Shown piece by piece: positions 17,303 to 26,073 of a stretch of DNA of 64,000 nucleotides. Both the position numbers and the translations under genes were made by a program. Source of the DNA: an uncultured Pelagibacteraceae bacterium (GTDB lineage: Bacteria > Pseudomonadota > Alphaproteobacteria > Pelagibacterales > Pelagibacteraceae); contig CACCIO010000001.1 in NCBI GenBank assembly GCA_902546085.1, positions 62,001 through 126,000 of the forward strand, read 5' to 3'. Position 1 is the stretch's first letter. Every line of letters starts with the position of its first letter. Under the pieces are notes generated by a model that was not told the origin of the DNA, made no database searches, and was given only the letters and a program-made list of their open reading frames with translations.

Positions 17303-18234
17303 ACTTTCACCTCCCCATCAAATGGATCATATGTATCAATTTCTTGTGGTAACACAGACCTGATTGCAATTTCCTCTGATCCCATTGCTACTAAATTATC
17401 AGACTCGTACAATACCAAAGGTTTTGCAGCCATTGTATCTTTAGCCATTCCTAATGAGTCTTTAGTTGCAACAAAGTATGTGAAAACTCCATCAAGACCA
17501 GTTAAAGATTCTTTCATTCCTTCTTCTAAAGTTGCTCCATGTCTCATTTTTTCTGCAATGTAAACTGCAATTAATTCTGAGTCACATTCAGACATAAATC
17601 TCATACCCTTGTTTTCTAAAACTCTTCTGTTATTCCAATAATTAGTTAATTGTCCATTATGAACTACAGACACATCACTAAATGGATAGCCCCAAAAAGG
17701 GTGAGCAGACTTAATATCCACACCTGACTCAGTTGCCATTCTAGCATGACCGATTGCATGTGTTCCAACTACTTTATCTAAACTATATCTGTCACAAACC
17801 ATTTTAGCATTTCCAAGATCTTTAATTACTTCTAAAGATTTTCCCATAGATAGAATTTCTACACCTGGAATACTTTCAATCTTTTGTGAAAAGTCTAACA
17901 AATCTTTTGTTTCATAATCAATCTCATATCTTAGAGAGTAAGGAAGAGTTCTCTCTTCTTTAATCACTTTAGCTCCCATCTCAGCTAGAGTTTCATCTAC
18001 AATTTTTTTTCTTTCATCGTAAACAGACACATCTTCCATAACCGATGAACTTCCTTCTCCTACGTTTTCTCCAACTTTAAAACGCATAATGAAGTTTTTT
18101 CCATCTGTATCTCCATATAACGCATACCCTGTAGAATCTTCACCTCTATGTTTTAATGCTTGGAGCATCCCTTGTAGTTCACTTCCAACATTTGAGGATT
18201 TTCCTCTATGAATTAAACCTGCTATTCCACACAT
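17290..18234 (-). CDS. glxB: Class II glutamine amidotransferase subunit (GlxB / MgsA type)
   Basis: The 314-residue protein opens with MCGIAGLIHRG, so Cys2 becomes the N-terminal nucleophile of an Ntn amidotransferase. HARMATESGVDIKSAHPF and VVHNGQLTNY supply the glutamine pocket. In GltB this domain releases ammonia (or, from gamma-glutamylmethylamide in MgsA-type enzymes, methylamine) for the FMN domain. Its start lies 32 bases downstream of glnT and its end overlaps glxC. With gmaS, tmm and tdm nearby, an N-methylglutamate synthase role is reasonable; the GlxB name reflects the SAR11 glnT-glxBCD synteny. Confidence 0.85.
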   Translation of the reverse strand: MCGIAGLIHRGKSSNVGSELQGMLQALKHRGEDSTGYALYGDTDGKNFIMRFKVGENVGEGSSSVMEDVSVYDERKKIVDETLAEMGAKVIKEERTLPYSLRYEIDYETKDLLDFSQKIESIPGVEILSMGKSLEVIKDLGNAKMVCDRYSLDKVVGTHAIGHARMATESGVDIKSAHPFWGYPFSDVSVVHNGQLTNYWNNRRVLENKGMRFMSECDSELIAVYIAEKMRHGATLEEGMKESLTGLDGVFTYFVATKDSLGMAKDTMAAKPLVLYESDNLVAMGSEEIAIRSVLPQEIDTYDPFDGEVKVWQI

Positions 18235-18266
18235 ATATTTATACCCTTTCTATCTAATTCTGTGAC

Positions 18267-19736
18267 CTACGGTAGACAATCAAGATAAGTATCCAGATCC
18301 CATTGTGTAGTTGCACCAAGAAATCTTTCCCACTCATCATTTTTATACCAATGGAAAACTTTATACATTTCATCTGGCATTGCAGATTTGATGACTTCAT
18401 CCTCGGCCAGTCTATCCAAAGCTTCACCTAAACTTAATGGAAGTTTTTTAACATCTTTTCCAGCTTTTTGAGCTTCATAAATATTTCTAGACTCAGGAGC
18501 TGCTGGTTTCATCTTTTTACTTATACCTTCATCGCAAGCTTTTAATAAAGCAGCACCTAGTAGATAAGGATTATGCATCGAGTCTACTGATCTATATTCA
18601 AATCTTCCCGGAGCAGAAACTCTTAAACCACAAGTTCTATTTTGATATCCCCAGTCAGCGTAAACAGGAGCCCAAAAACCTTGATCCCATAATCTTCTGT
18701 AAGAATTTACGGTTGAAGATCCAAGAGCAGTTAATGCTGGCAAGTGTTTCATGATACCTGCAATTGATTGTAAACCAATTTTACCTGGTAATTGCATATC
18801 TTTTGTATCTGGCATGAAAGTATTAGTTCCACCTTCAACATAACTAAATACTTCTTCAACACCCGGAAGTGTTTTGTTTCCAAGTTTATTTAGTTTAATT
18901 TTTCCACCTTTCCATAAAGACATATTTGTATGACAACCACTTGCAGAAACACCCATAAATGGTTTTGTCATAAAGCAAGCTATTAAATTATGTTCTCTTG
19001 CAACTTGAGCACAAATTTGTCTGTAGGTTGATAATCTATCTGCGTTCCTTAAAACGTTATCATAGGTCCAATTTAATTCTAATTGACCTGGCGCATCTTC
19101 ATGGTCTCCTTGAATCATATCAAGACCCATTGCTTTAGCGTACTCAATAACCTTCATAAATACTGGTCTCAGCGATTCAAACTGATCGATGTGATAACAG
19201 AATGGTTTAGAAAAACCTTTACCTGTAGGAGTTCCATCCTCATTTTTTGTTAACCACATCATTTCAGGCTCAGTACCAACTCTTAATTCTAGACCATGTT
19301 TTTTCTTAAATTCATCCATAAAAATTCTTAGATTTCCTCTGCAGTCTGAAGTTAAATGACCACCTGGATTTTTTCTTTCTTCTCTGTTTCTAAAACAAGT
19401 TACAAATACTCTTCCAACTCTTTTATCCCATGGTAATTGAACAAAAGTTTCAGGATCAGGTATTCCAACAAGCTCCATAGCTTCTGGACCATAGCCAATG
19501 TAATTATTGTGACGATCTAAAAATAAGTTTGCAGTTGCTCCGTAAACTAATTGAAATCCTTTTTCTGCAGTTCTTTCCCAATGATCTGCAGGTATACCTT
19601 TACCAACAACTCTACCTGTTACAGAAATGAATTGATAATAAATATACGTGATGCCAAGTTCATTAATTTTTTCTCTGACTTTTTTAACTAATTTTGCTCT
19701 ACCTGGCTGATTTACGTGTTTCTCTAGATCTGTCAT
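18267..19736 (-). CDS. glnT: Type III-like glutamine synthetase (GlnT)
   Basis: The 489-residue protein belongs to the glutamine synthetase superfamily. Catalytic motifs include GDHEDAPGQLELNW (metal-binding Glu), ASGCHTNMSLW, VNSYRRLW and NRTCGLRVSAPGRFEYRS. ATG at 19736 is chosen over the GTG two codons upstream because GAGGGG lies seven bases before it. It ligates ammonia, or possibly a small amine, to glutamate. It is only distantly similar to the gmaS product at 11301. Placed directly before glxBCD and after an FAD amine oxidoreductase, it fits an amine-nitrogen assimilation unit that SAR11 is known to induce under nitrogen limitation. Confidence 0.85.
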   Translation of the reverse strand: MTDLEKHVNQPGRAKLVKKVREKINELGITYIYYQFISVTGRVVGKGIPADHWERTAEKGFQLVYGATANLFLDRHNNYIGYGPEAMELVGIPDPETFVQLPWDKRVGRVFVTCFRNREERKNPGGHLTSDCRGNLRIFMDEFKKKHGLELRVGTEPEMMWLTKNEDGTPTGKGFSKPFCYHIDQFESLRPVFMKVIEYAKAMGLDMIQGDHEDAPGQLELNWTYDNVLRNADRLSTYRQICAQVAREHNLIACFMTKPFMGVSASGCHTNMSLWKGGKIKLNKLGNKTLPGVEEVFSYVEGGTNTFMPDTKDMQLPGKIGLQSIAGIMKHLPALTALGSSTVNSYRRLWDQGFWAPVYADWGYQNRTCGLRVSAPGRFEYRSVDSMHNPYLLGAALLKACDEGISKKMKPAAPESRNIYEAQKAGKDVKKLPLSLGEALDRLAEDEVIKSAMPDEMYKVFHWYKNDEWERFLGATTQWDLDTYLDCLP

Positions 19737-19805
19737 TTTCACCCCTCAATGAATTTAATTTATCCAAAAGTAGCTGAAAAATTTATTTGTGTCTAGGCTT
19801 AGAGT

Positions 19806-21134
19806 CTAGCTCCAAGGAAACGGACTGTTCGAAGTAGGGTGAAGTTCTCCCTTCTCGTAACGGTTGAATCTAAATGGTTTTAACAAATCACTTTCAGTAC
19901 CAAGAATTTCTTTTGCAACAAGCTCACCAACGCCGATCATCTTGTATCCATGGTTTGCATCTGCAATCATGTAAACGTTTTCAAAAAACCTATCAAAGAT
20001 TGGAAAAGAGTCTGGCGTCATGCATCCAAGACCGCCCGATGGTCCTTTTCTATACAAATCAGATTTACCTTCAAATCTTTTTTGACAATGTGCTAAAGCT
20101 GAACACCACATTTCACTAAATGCATCAGTAGTTTGATACTCAGGAGATTCAATTCCATAAGGATCAACATTAACTTGATCAAAATGTTTTTTTACTATGT
20201 AAGGTGAAGTACCACCTTGAACACCTAATCCATCAATATCAGGTTTATAATAAATTCCCCAAATTTTATCTGTTAATAATTTTTTAGTTTTGTCTGAATA
20301 TAATGGAGCAGTAGAGTCAACATGAACTACAGGTGGTTGTTTTCCATCATTTGTTTTCAAAAAATCTGGTTCAACACCAATAACACCTTCTTGTAACATC
20401 CAGTATGTCCACATATCAGTTTCATGCATTTTTCCATCTTTACCTTTTATGTTAGCTGTTTTAGGTAACTCTAACATATTCCAAAAATCTCTTGCCCAAG
20501 GACCTGCACCGATAACAACCTGTTCACACTCAATTATGCCTTTGTCCGTTTCTACTCCTGTAACAGCTTGACTGTTACTTCCTTTTTTAAATCCTGTTAC
20601 CTTTACACCTTTTATCACTTGAACACCATTTGATGTAGATTTACTCTCAAGTGCTTTAATTGAATCTTTGTTAAATGCGTATCCACCTTTTTTTTCATGA
20701 AGTACAGAAGTTATACCTTGTGCCTGCCAATCATCAAAAATACCCTTCATATAATTTGAACAATCTTTTTCACCTTCTATGAAGACTGACTCGTATCCAA
20801 TAGCTTTTTGTTGTTCATAAATAGTTGCAACATCTTCATGCATTACCTCAGGTGATATTTGCATATAACCAACTGGATTGTATTTAAATGCTTTAGGATC
20901 ACTCTCCCAAACAGAAACTGAGTGAGCCATCAATTCTCTCATTGCTGGTTGAAAATAATTATTTCTTACTACACCACACGCTATTCCACTTGCACCAGCA
21001 GCTGTATCTTTTTTTTCTAATACAATTATGTCACCAGGATTTTTATATGTTTCTGAAAGTTTCCAAGCAGTACTTAGACCATGAATTCCTCCACCGATTA
21101 TAACTACTTTAGCTTTCGATGGTAATGTCGTCAT
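19806..21134 (-). CDS. FAD-dependent amine oxidoreductase (DAO/sarcosine-oxidase-like)
   Basis: The 442-residue protein has an N-terminal dinucleotide-binding fold, VVIIGGGIHGLSTAWKL, followed by VLEKKDTAAGASG, and a C-terminal FAD-closing motif MIADANHGYKMIGVGELVA. This is the DAO family (D-amino acid, glycine and sarcosine oxidases/dehydrogenases). It lacks a GcvT domain, unlike the DMGDH-like protein at 58857, and is separate from soxB. It precedes glnT by 69 bases on the same strand, so it may feed amine nitrogen to GlnT/GlxBCD. The substrate is unknown; a secondary or N-methyl amine such as dimethylamine or N-methylglutamate is a guess from context. Confidence 0.7.
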   Translation of the reverse strand: MTTLPSKAKVVIIGGGIHGLSTAWKLSETYKNPGDIIVLEKKDTAAGASGIACGVVRNNYFQPAMRELMAHSVSVWESDPKAFKYNPVGYMQISPEVMHEDVATIYEQQKAIGYESVFIEGEKDCSNYMKGIFDDWQAQGITSVLHEKKGGYAFNKDSIKALESKSTSNGVQVIKGVKVTGFKKGSNSQAVTGVETDKGIIECEQVVIGAGPWARDFWNMLELPKTANIKGKDGKMHETDMWTYWMLQEGVIGVEPDFLKTNDGKQPPVVHVDSTAPLYSDKTKKLLTDKIWGIYYKPDIDGLGVQGGTSPYIVKKHFDQVNVDPYGIESPEYQTTDAFSEMWCSALAHCQKRFEGKSDLYRKGPSGGLGCMTPDSFPIFDRFFENVYMIADANHGYKMIGVGELVAKEILGTESDLLKPFRFNRYEKGELHPTSNSPFPWS

Positions 21135-21233
21135 GACAAAACATTATTTTTTGGCAAAGGTAATTAATATAATTTTTTATAGAACTAAAATTTATATATA
21201 AAAAATAGATACTTCAGTTTTATTAAAATTTGG

Positions 21234-21584
21234 CTAATAACTTATGTTTTTTAAAGTAAGCAAATAATCATTGAATTCTTTAATAAAAGATTCACTTGGC
21301 ATTATATTTTTAATTCGCTGATCAGTTGAAGTTTTTTCCAGTCTAAAGAAGCCTTTTTCACAAGCTTCTGTTATTATTAAAGCTGATTTAGGTCTAGAAG
21401 TCTTAAATAATTTTGTTTTTAATTCCTCTACTGATAATTTTTTACCTTCTTTATAAGCAGACATTACTAGCAACATCATATGATAGTGCGATGGTGATTT
21501 TCTAAAAAAATAATTGCTTGATGTATGGGATTGCCTCATTTGATCCTCCCAAAAATCTAAGAGTGTTTTTTTTTCTTTGGGCAT
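21234..21584 (-). CDS. MarR-like winged-helix protein downstream of tdm
   Basis: This 116-residue protein has the size and helix pattern of MarR regulators. A hydrophobic helical N-terminal part (HYHMMLLVMSAYKEGKKLS) is followed by a helix-turn-helix candidate SVEELKTKLFKTSRPKSALI, and a wing-like FFRLEKTSTDQRIKNI that ends in a helix. It begins nine bases after the tdm stop, so it is probably co-transcribed with tdm. It is a candidate local regulator of the TMAO genes, although autoregulation or an unrelated role is possible. The MarR call rests on secondary-structure patterning, not on a diagnostic motif. Confidence 0.6.
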   Translation of the reverse strand: MPKEKKTLLDFWEDQMRQSHTSSNYFFRKSPSHYHMMLLVMSAYKEGKKLSVEELKTKLFKTSRPKSALIITEACEKGFFRLEKTSTDQRIKNIMPSESFIKEFNDYLLTLKNISY

Positions 21585-21593
21585 TACTTTTCT

Positions 21594-23933
21594 TTATGCC
21601 CTAACTTTTGACTTTGTTGGATCATAGAATGGAAACCCAACTACCTTTGCACTAATTCGTTTTTGGTGTCCATCAATTTTTCCCACTTCTACTTCTGTGC
21701 CTATTTCAGAATATTGTAAATCAATTCTGCACAGAGCAACATTTTTATTTAAGGTTGATGATAAACATCCGCTAGTAACAATACCTACTTGCGATCTGCC
21801 AATATGCACACAGTCTCCATGACCTGTAACTTCTTTTCCTACAAGTTCTAAACCAACGAGTTTTTTTTGTGGATTGGCTTTTCTTTTAATTAATTCCTCT
21901 TTACCAATAAAATCCTCCTCTTTTGTTTTTAAAGGCACTGCAAACCCTATACCAGCTTCAAAAGGATCTTGTTGTCCATCGAATTCATTTCCAAATAAAA
22001 TTAATCCTGCTTCGATTCTAAGTTTATCTAATGCAGCAAATCCAGCTGGTATCAAACCATCATCCTTTCCAGCTTCCATTAATTTATCCCAAACCTCAGG
22101 AGCATGTTTTGGATGACACCATATTTCATATCCAAGTTCACCTGTATATCCAGTTCTTGAGACAATTAGAGGAATTCCTTGCAACTCTTCTATTCTGCAA
22201 ATGGTAAATCTAAACCAACCTAATTCATCTATCGATGGTTGAGTAGGTGGAGTAAAAATAATTTTTTTTAAAATTTCTCTACTTTTTGGACCCTGCAAAG
22301 AAACATTACTTATTTGGTCAGTAGAATTTTTAATATTAGCATTAAAATTTTTTTTCTTAGCAATTTCTTTTAACCATTCTCCAGCATATTCATCGCCACA
22401 AATCCATCTAAAACCTGTTTCACTTAATTTTAGAAGAGTTCCATCATCAAACATCATTCCATTTTCATAACACATTGCTGAATAAACCACCTGACCTACA
22501 GAAAGTTTTTTTATATTTCTTGTAAGAGTATAGTTCATTAATTCTTCAGCATCGGGACCTATTATTTCAAATTTTCTTAATGATGATAAATCAATTAGCA
22601 CTGCATTATTTCTGCAAGCATTATATTCATTTACCAACCCATGTTTAGTATAATCGTTTGGTAACCAAAAACCTCTCGCATCAACAAAGTTTCTAGTTAG
22701 CTTTGAGGTTCTTTCATAAAATCCTGAATTTCTAGTTAATTTTTTTTCTGAGTCTGTTTTCATTCGAAAGGCAAATGATTTACTGAATTCTTTATTTTTA
22801 TCATAAGTTCTAACAAAAATATCAGTAGGTTTCCATGAATTACAAGCATCAATATCACTAGGACAAGCTGTTGTGCCAATTGTTAAATCCTTCAGAGCTC
22901 TAAACATTACATAATCTCCTGGCCTAGAATAAGACTCGTCTGATATGACAGAATTTAAACCTGCAGCAGAAGTATTAAAGAAAAGGTTAATTGCATGCCA
23001 ACCTTTTTGTTTCTGTACGCCAAATTTTGACATGCTTTCAGTCAAATTATCTGAACAGTTTGGATGACCAAAATATCCTGCGTCTTCATAATATTTTGAA
23101 GTACATGCTAGATTAAAAGTATCATGTTTACCTACAGTATCTCTTATAACTTCAACAAGAGGCTCATGGTCTGTATCATAAAATTTAGAATGTAATCCAG
23201 GTCCAGGAAAAGTGTTTCCCATAAATGTTCTTGTAGTTTGCCAGTCCAATCCTTTTTCAATTCCTTTTTCTAATTTCCTTGTGTCAAATGCCACGAAGTC
23301 GGAACACTGTCTGCCAGTTGGACTTATAATCTGGATATAATCTCCTTCTTTTACTTGGTAAGATATAGAAGTTTCTTTATTTATATTTTCTTCATATAAA
23401 GGTTCAAAAACTGGATCTGGGATCACATTTAATTCTTTATCATTTACAATTTGTGATCGCTTAATAAAAATTGTTAAATCACTAGGTGGATTTTGATTTG
23501 TTACATCCATATCCTCACTAGGAGCAGCAAAAATAGCATAACACTTGTCTTTTGATTTTAATTTAAAGCTTTCTCCTGCTTTTGTATCTAAATCAAATAT
23601 GATTGAAGATTTTGAGTCTGCGATATTTAAGTTTCTTTTTTTTAATTGATGATTTGTTGCTAATATTGTTTCATCCTTACCGTTAAGAATAGATCTAATA
23701 AAATTTTTATCATTGTTTGTTTTAAGATTTAAAATTCCAGCATCAGATTTACCGTCTTTATTAAAACACATTATTTCACAGATTTGATTACCCTCATTAT
23801 TAATAATTTCTAATTCATCATCTGGAAAAATTTGAAAAGCAGTAAGAGCACCACCGTTTACAATATGTCGTTCAACTCCAGGTGGTAAAATATTTAGTCC
23901 AGGATTTTTAATTTCTTTACTTGTACTCAACAT
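21594..23933 (-). CDS. tdm: Trimethylamine-N-oxide demethylase (Tdm)
   Basis: The 779-residue protein has the two-part build of Tdm: an N-terminal half of the DUF1989/urea-carboxylase-associated type, with a Cys/His-rich region (NLACTSKYYEDAGYFGHPNC) suited to zinc, and a C-terminal GcvT-type THF-binding half (ISRTGYTGELGYEIW, ALDKLRIEAGLI). Tdm cleaves TMAO to dimethylamine and formaldehyde, and the GcvT half is thought to capture the one-carbon unit on THF. It diverges from tmoX, the binding protein of the TMAO importer, across 115 bases holding promoter-like sequence. Other DUF1989-GcvT fusions are the alternative, but context makes Tdm likely. Confidence 0.85.
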   Translation of the reverse strand: MLSTSKEIKNPGLNILPPGVERHIVNGGALTAFQIFPDDELEIINNEGNQICEIMCFNKDGKSDAGILNLKTNNDKNFIRSILNGKDETILATNHQLKKRNLNIADSKSSIIFDLDTKAGESFKLKSKDKCYAIFAAPSEDMDVTNQNPPSDLTIFIKRSQIVNDKELNVIPDPVFEPLYEENINKETSISYQVKEGDYIQIISPTGRQCSDFVAFDTRKLEKGIEKGLDWQTTRTFMGNTFPGPGLHSKFYDTDHEPLVEVIRDTVGKHDTFNLACTSKYYEDAGYFGHPNCSDNLTESMSKFGVQKQKGWHAINLFFNTSAAGLNSVISDESYSRPGDYVMFRALKDLTIGTTACPSDIDACNSWKPTDIFVRTYDKNKEFSKSFAFRMKTDSEKKLTRNSGFYERTSKLTRNFVDARGFWLPNDYTKHGLVNEYNACRNNAVLIDLSSLRKFEIIGPDAEELMNYTLTRNIKKLSVGQVVYSAMCYENGMMFDDGTLLKLSETGFRWICGDEYAGEWLKEIAKKKNFNANIKNSTDQISNVSLQGPKSREILKKIIFTPPTQPSIDELGWFRFTICRIEELQGIPLIVSRTGYTGELGYEIWCHPKHAPEVWDKLMEAGKDDGLIPAGFAALDKLRIEAGLILFGNEFDGQQDPFEAGIGFAVPLKTKEEDFIGKEELIKRKANPQKKLVGLELVGKEVTGHGDCVHIGRSQVGIVTSGCLSSTLNKNVALCRIDLQYSEIGTEVEVGKIDGHQKRISAKVVGFPFYDPTKSKVRA

Positions 23934-23984
23934 AATCTGCGATAATTTAATTTACTATTGTGACCATATTATAATCAAAACGAG

Positions 23985-24013
23985 TTGACTATAACTTTAA
24001 ATAGGAACATACT
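23985..24013 (+). promoter_or_regulatory. Candidate sigma70 promoter for tmoX
   Basis: TTGACT (23985-23990, five of six matches to TTGACA) and CATACT (24008-24013, four of six to TATAAT) are separated by 17 bases. This would place the transcription start near 24020, about 30 bases before the tmoX ATG. It is a match by eye, not a scored prediction. Confidence 0.5.
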
Positions 24014-24017
24014 TTCG

Positions 24018-24035
24018 TAATTAATATATTAATTA
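24018..24035. repeat. Perfect 18-bp palindrome upstream of tmoX
   Basis: The sequence TAATTAATATATTAATTA equals its own reverse complement. It lies just after the candidate tmoX -10 box and directly before the GAGGGG ribosome-binding site at 24038-24043. It could be an operator for a dimeric regulator such as the MarR-like protein at 21234, or a weak leader hairpin. In such AT-rich sequence chance is a real alternative. Confidence 0.5.
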
Positions 24036-24048
24036 TAGAGGGGTATAT

Positions 24049-24996
24049 ATGAAAAAAATAATATCATTACTATCTGCTCTAGTTATTTCTGTAGTAAGTT
24101 TTGCAGGAATTTCTAATGCCGATAGCAAAAAACCTATCGTAATTCCAACTCATAACTGGTCAAGCCAAATTGTAATGGCTTATGTTATCGGTGGAATTTT
24201 CGAAAGCATGGGCAACAACGTTACATACGCTGAAGGTGTTGACTCACAAGCAGTTTACGAGTCAATTAGACAAGGTGATGTAACAATATCACACGAAGTT
24301 TGGGAGTCTGCATTTGGTAAGTCTTTCGATACCGCTAGAGATAAAGGTGGCTTGTTAGACTGGGGAGATCATGAAGCAAGAACTCTTGAAGATATGGGAT
24401 ATCCAAACTGGGTTGTTGAAAAAGGATTATGTCCAGGATTACCAGATTGGACAGCTTTAAAAAATCCAGACTGTGCAAAAAACTTTACAACACCTGACTC
24501 TCCAGATGGAAAAGGAAGAATGTTGGAAGGTCCACAAACTTGGCATGGTGACCTAATTCCGCAAAGAATTGATGCACTAGGTTTAGGTGACTTGTGGTGG
24601 GTAAAATTTGCAGGAGGTGCTGATGCACTTTGGGCAGAATTAAAAGCGGCTGAAAAAGAAGGAAGAGGAACAATTATATTCAACTGGACTCCAAATTTTA
24701 CAGATGGTGCTGGTTTTACATTTATTGATTTCCCTCCATACACAGCAGGTTGCAGACCAGCAGACGGTGGAGATGGTAAATGTGGTTCTCCTGATGGATA
24801 CTTGAAAAAAGCAGTTCATGAGGATTTCCCAAAAACTCATCCTAAGGCAGCAGCAGCTTTCAAAAAAATGTCATTTTCTACAAGTCAAATTGGAGCTATG
24901 GCAGCTTTAGTTGACGTTGATGGTATGACACACCAAGATGCAGCTAAAAAATGGTTAGCTGATAATGAGTCAACTTGGAAAGCTTTTGTAAAATAA
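24049..24996 (+). CDS. tmoX: TMAO-binding periplasmic protein of an ABC importer (TmoX type)
   Basis: The 315-residue protein has a cleavable signal peptide (MKKIISLLSALVISVVSFAG, cleavage probably after NA at about 24). It belongs to the OpuAC/ProX substrate-binding family for quaternary amines, with many Trp residues (HNWSSQIVMAY, GDLWWVKFAG, FNWTPNF) suited to a cage for methylated amines. TMAO is favoured over betaine because tdm is divergently adjacent and tmm lies downstream; a separate OpuAC is at 54236. GAGGGG precedes the ATG. A strong terminator follows its stop, so it can be made at higher levels than the rest of the transporter. Confidence 0.82.
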   Translation: MKKIISLLSALVISVVSFAGISNADSKKPIVIPTHNWSSQIVMAYVIGGIFESMGNNVTYAEGVDSQAVYESIRQGDVTISHEVWESAFGKSFDTARDKGGLLDWGDHEARTLEDMGYPNWVVEKGLCPGLPDWTALKNPDCAKNFTTPDSPDGKGRMLEGPQTWHGDLIPQRIDALGLGDLWWVKFAGGADALWAELKAAEKEGRGTIIFNWTPNFTDGAGFTFIDFPPYTAGCRPADGGDGKCGSPDGYLKKAVHEDFPKTHPKAAAAFKKMSFSTSQIGAMAALVDVDGMTHQDAAKKWLADNESTWKAFVK

Positions 24997-25022
24997 GGAT
25001 AATTAAAAAACTTAAAAATTAA

Positions 25023-25057
25023 AATCTCCCCCATTTATTTGGGGGGGATTTTTTTTT
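25023..25057 (+). terminator. Strong rho-independent terminator after tmoX
   Basis: A 10-bp stem (25023-25032 with 25041-25050, five consecutive C:G pairs and one T:G wobble) encloses an 8-base loop. It is followed by a run of nine T residues to 25057. It lies 27 bases after the tmoX stop and separates tmoX from the MORN gene and from tmoW/tmoV. Confidence 0.92.
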
Positions 25058-25082
25058 AGTTAATTTTGTGTAAAATATATAT

Positions 25083-25460
25083 ATGAAAAAATTTCTTCTT
25101 TTATTTTTTTTAAGCTTTCTAATTAGTTCATCAGTATATGCTAGAAGCACAGGTTGTAAAGAAGGCAATTGTGAAAACGGATATGGAAAGTGGATTTATA
25201 CAGATAAAACTACATATGAAGGAGAATGGGTTGGTACAAAAAAAAATGGCAAAGGGATCGAAACTTGGCCAAATGGCTACATCTATAAAGGAGAATTTAA
25301 AAATAGTGAATGGAGTGGGTTAGGAACTCTATTTTTTCCAGATGGATCTACATATGAAGGAGAGTGGGCAAATGGTTTTATGAACGGACAAGGAACTTTC
25401 ACCTGGTCTGATGGAAAACAAAAAACAGGAACTTGGCTGAACGGAAAATTACAAGAATAA
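25083..25460 (+). CDS. Secreted MORN-repeat protein
   Basis: The 125-residue protein has a signal peptide (MKKFLLLFFLSFLISSSVYA) and about four MORN repeats of the Y-x-G-E-(F/W) type. Repeat-like pieces include TYEGEWVGTKKNGKG, YKGEFKNSEWSGLGT, TYEGEWANGFMNGQG and the closing GTWLNGK. A short Cys-containing stretch (CKEGNCENGYG) follows the signal sequence. MORN repeats act as membrane- or protein-binding modules and the function here is unknown. Its stop overlaps the start of the next gene (TAATG), so the two are coupled and sit between tmoX and tmoW. Confidence 0.82.
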   Translation: MKKFLLLFFLSFLISSSVYARSTGCKEGNCENGYGKWIYTDKTTYEGEWVGTKKNGKGIETWPNGYIYKGEFKNSEWSGLGTLFFPDGSTYEGEWANGFMNGQGTFTWSDGKQKTGTWLNGKLQE

Positions 25461-26011
25461 TGTCAAAAGAAAATTATCTAAACAAGTTAAAAGAATTACC
25501 TCAGGACTTAAGGCAATTTATAGGTTTAATTTTAATAACATTAATTATTATTTTGTCTTTTACTATTTTAAATGGATTGTTTGGACAAGGGGATGACTTA
25601 GTTAAAAGAATGAAATTAGAAGAAGAAAGAATTGCTGAAGAAAAAAAACTTAGTGCGCTTATTTCAAAACTTCCATCTGGAATTCTAGTCACCTTTGACG
25701 GGACAGATCACCATAAATTGACGGATGAAATATATGAACAAGTTTGTAAAGCTACAAAATTAATTCCACAACGTGCAATTATGGGGGCAAATTTTTTAAA
25801 TCATAGAGCACATGAAATTTACACTATAAATGGAAACAAAATTGATGAAACATTTGTAAAATGGGACCAAGAAAAAGGTAGATGTTTTGCAGGTTTCACT
25901 GTCAGTGGAAATAATGTTGGTGTGGATGAAAGTATAACAGTAAGTGGTGAGGCATTAAGTTTTTTAAGTACTGGAATTGATACAAGAGTTTATTTTATTA
26001 AAAATTTTTAA
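25460..26011 (+). CDS. Membrane-anchored hypothetical protein coupled to MORN gene
   Basis: The ATG at 25460 overlaps the MORN stop and is preferred to an upstream TTG (25433). The 183-residue product has one hydrophobic segment (about residues 18-38, FIGLILITLIIILSFTILNG), a charged coiled-coil-like piece rich in Glu/Lys, and a soluble domain with two Cys (VCKATKLIPQR and GRCFAGFTV) that may be periplasmic. I do not recognise the domain. Its TAA is immediately followed by GAGGAGG, and the translation signals that follow are unusual (see the short ORF ahead of tmoW). Confidence 0.6.
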   Translation: MSKENYLNKLKELPQDLRQFIGLILITLIIILSFTILNGLFGQGDDLVKRMKLEEERIAEEKKLSALISKLPSGILVTFDGTDHHKLTDEIYEQVCKATKLIPQRAIMGANFLNHRAHEIYTINGNKIDETFVKWDQEKGRCFAGFTVSGNNVGVDESITVSGEALSFLSTGIDTRVYFIKNF

Positions 26012-26067
26012 TGAGGAGGAACAATTATTACGATTTTAATTTATATAAATATCGTATAACTTTATAA
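26011..26067 (+). CDS. Possible 18-codon leader ORF before tmoW
   Basis: An ATG overlapping the previous stop begins an 18-codon frame (MRRNNYYDFNLYKYRITL) that ends six bases before the tmoW ATG. A GAGGAGG purine tract lies within its first codons and would be poorly placed for its own start. It may only be intergenic sequence; the points in favour are the overlapping start, the short distance to tmoW and the lack of any ribosome-binding site at tmoW itself. Confidence 0.2.
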   Translation: MRRNNYYDFNLYKYRITL

Positions 26068-26073
26068 AAATTT

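Noticed and set aside
24369..24743. A 124-residue open frame antisense to tmoX
   Set aside because: It lies wholly inside tmoX on the opposite strand, has no ribosome-binding site and its codons mirror those of tmoX. It is a shadow frame.
25433..25460. TTG start for the membrane protein after the MORN gene
   Set aside because: The ATG at 25460 makes a TAATG overlap typical of this genome, and the extra nine residues look unrelated to the protein.
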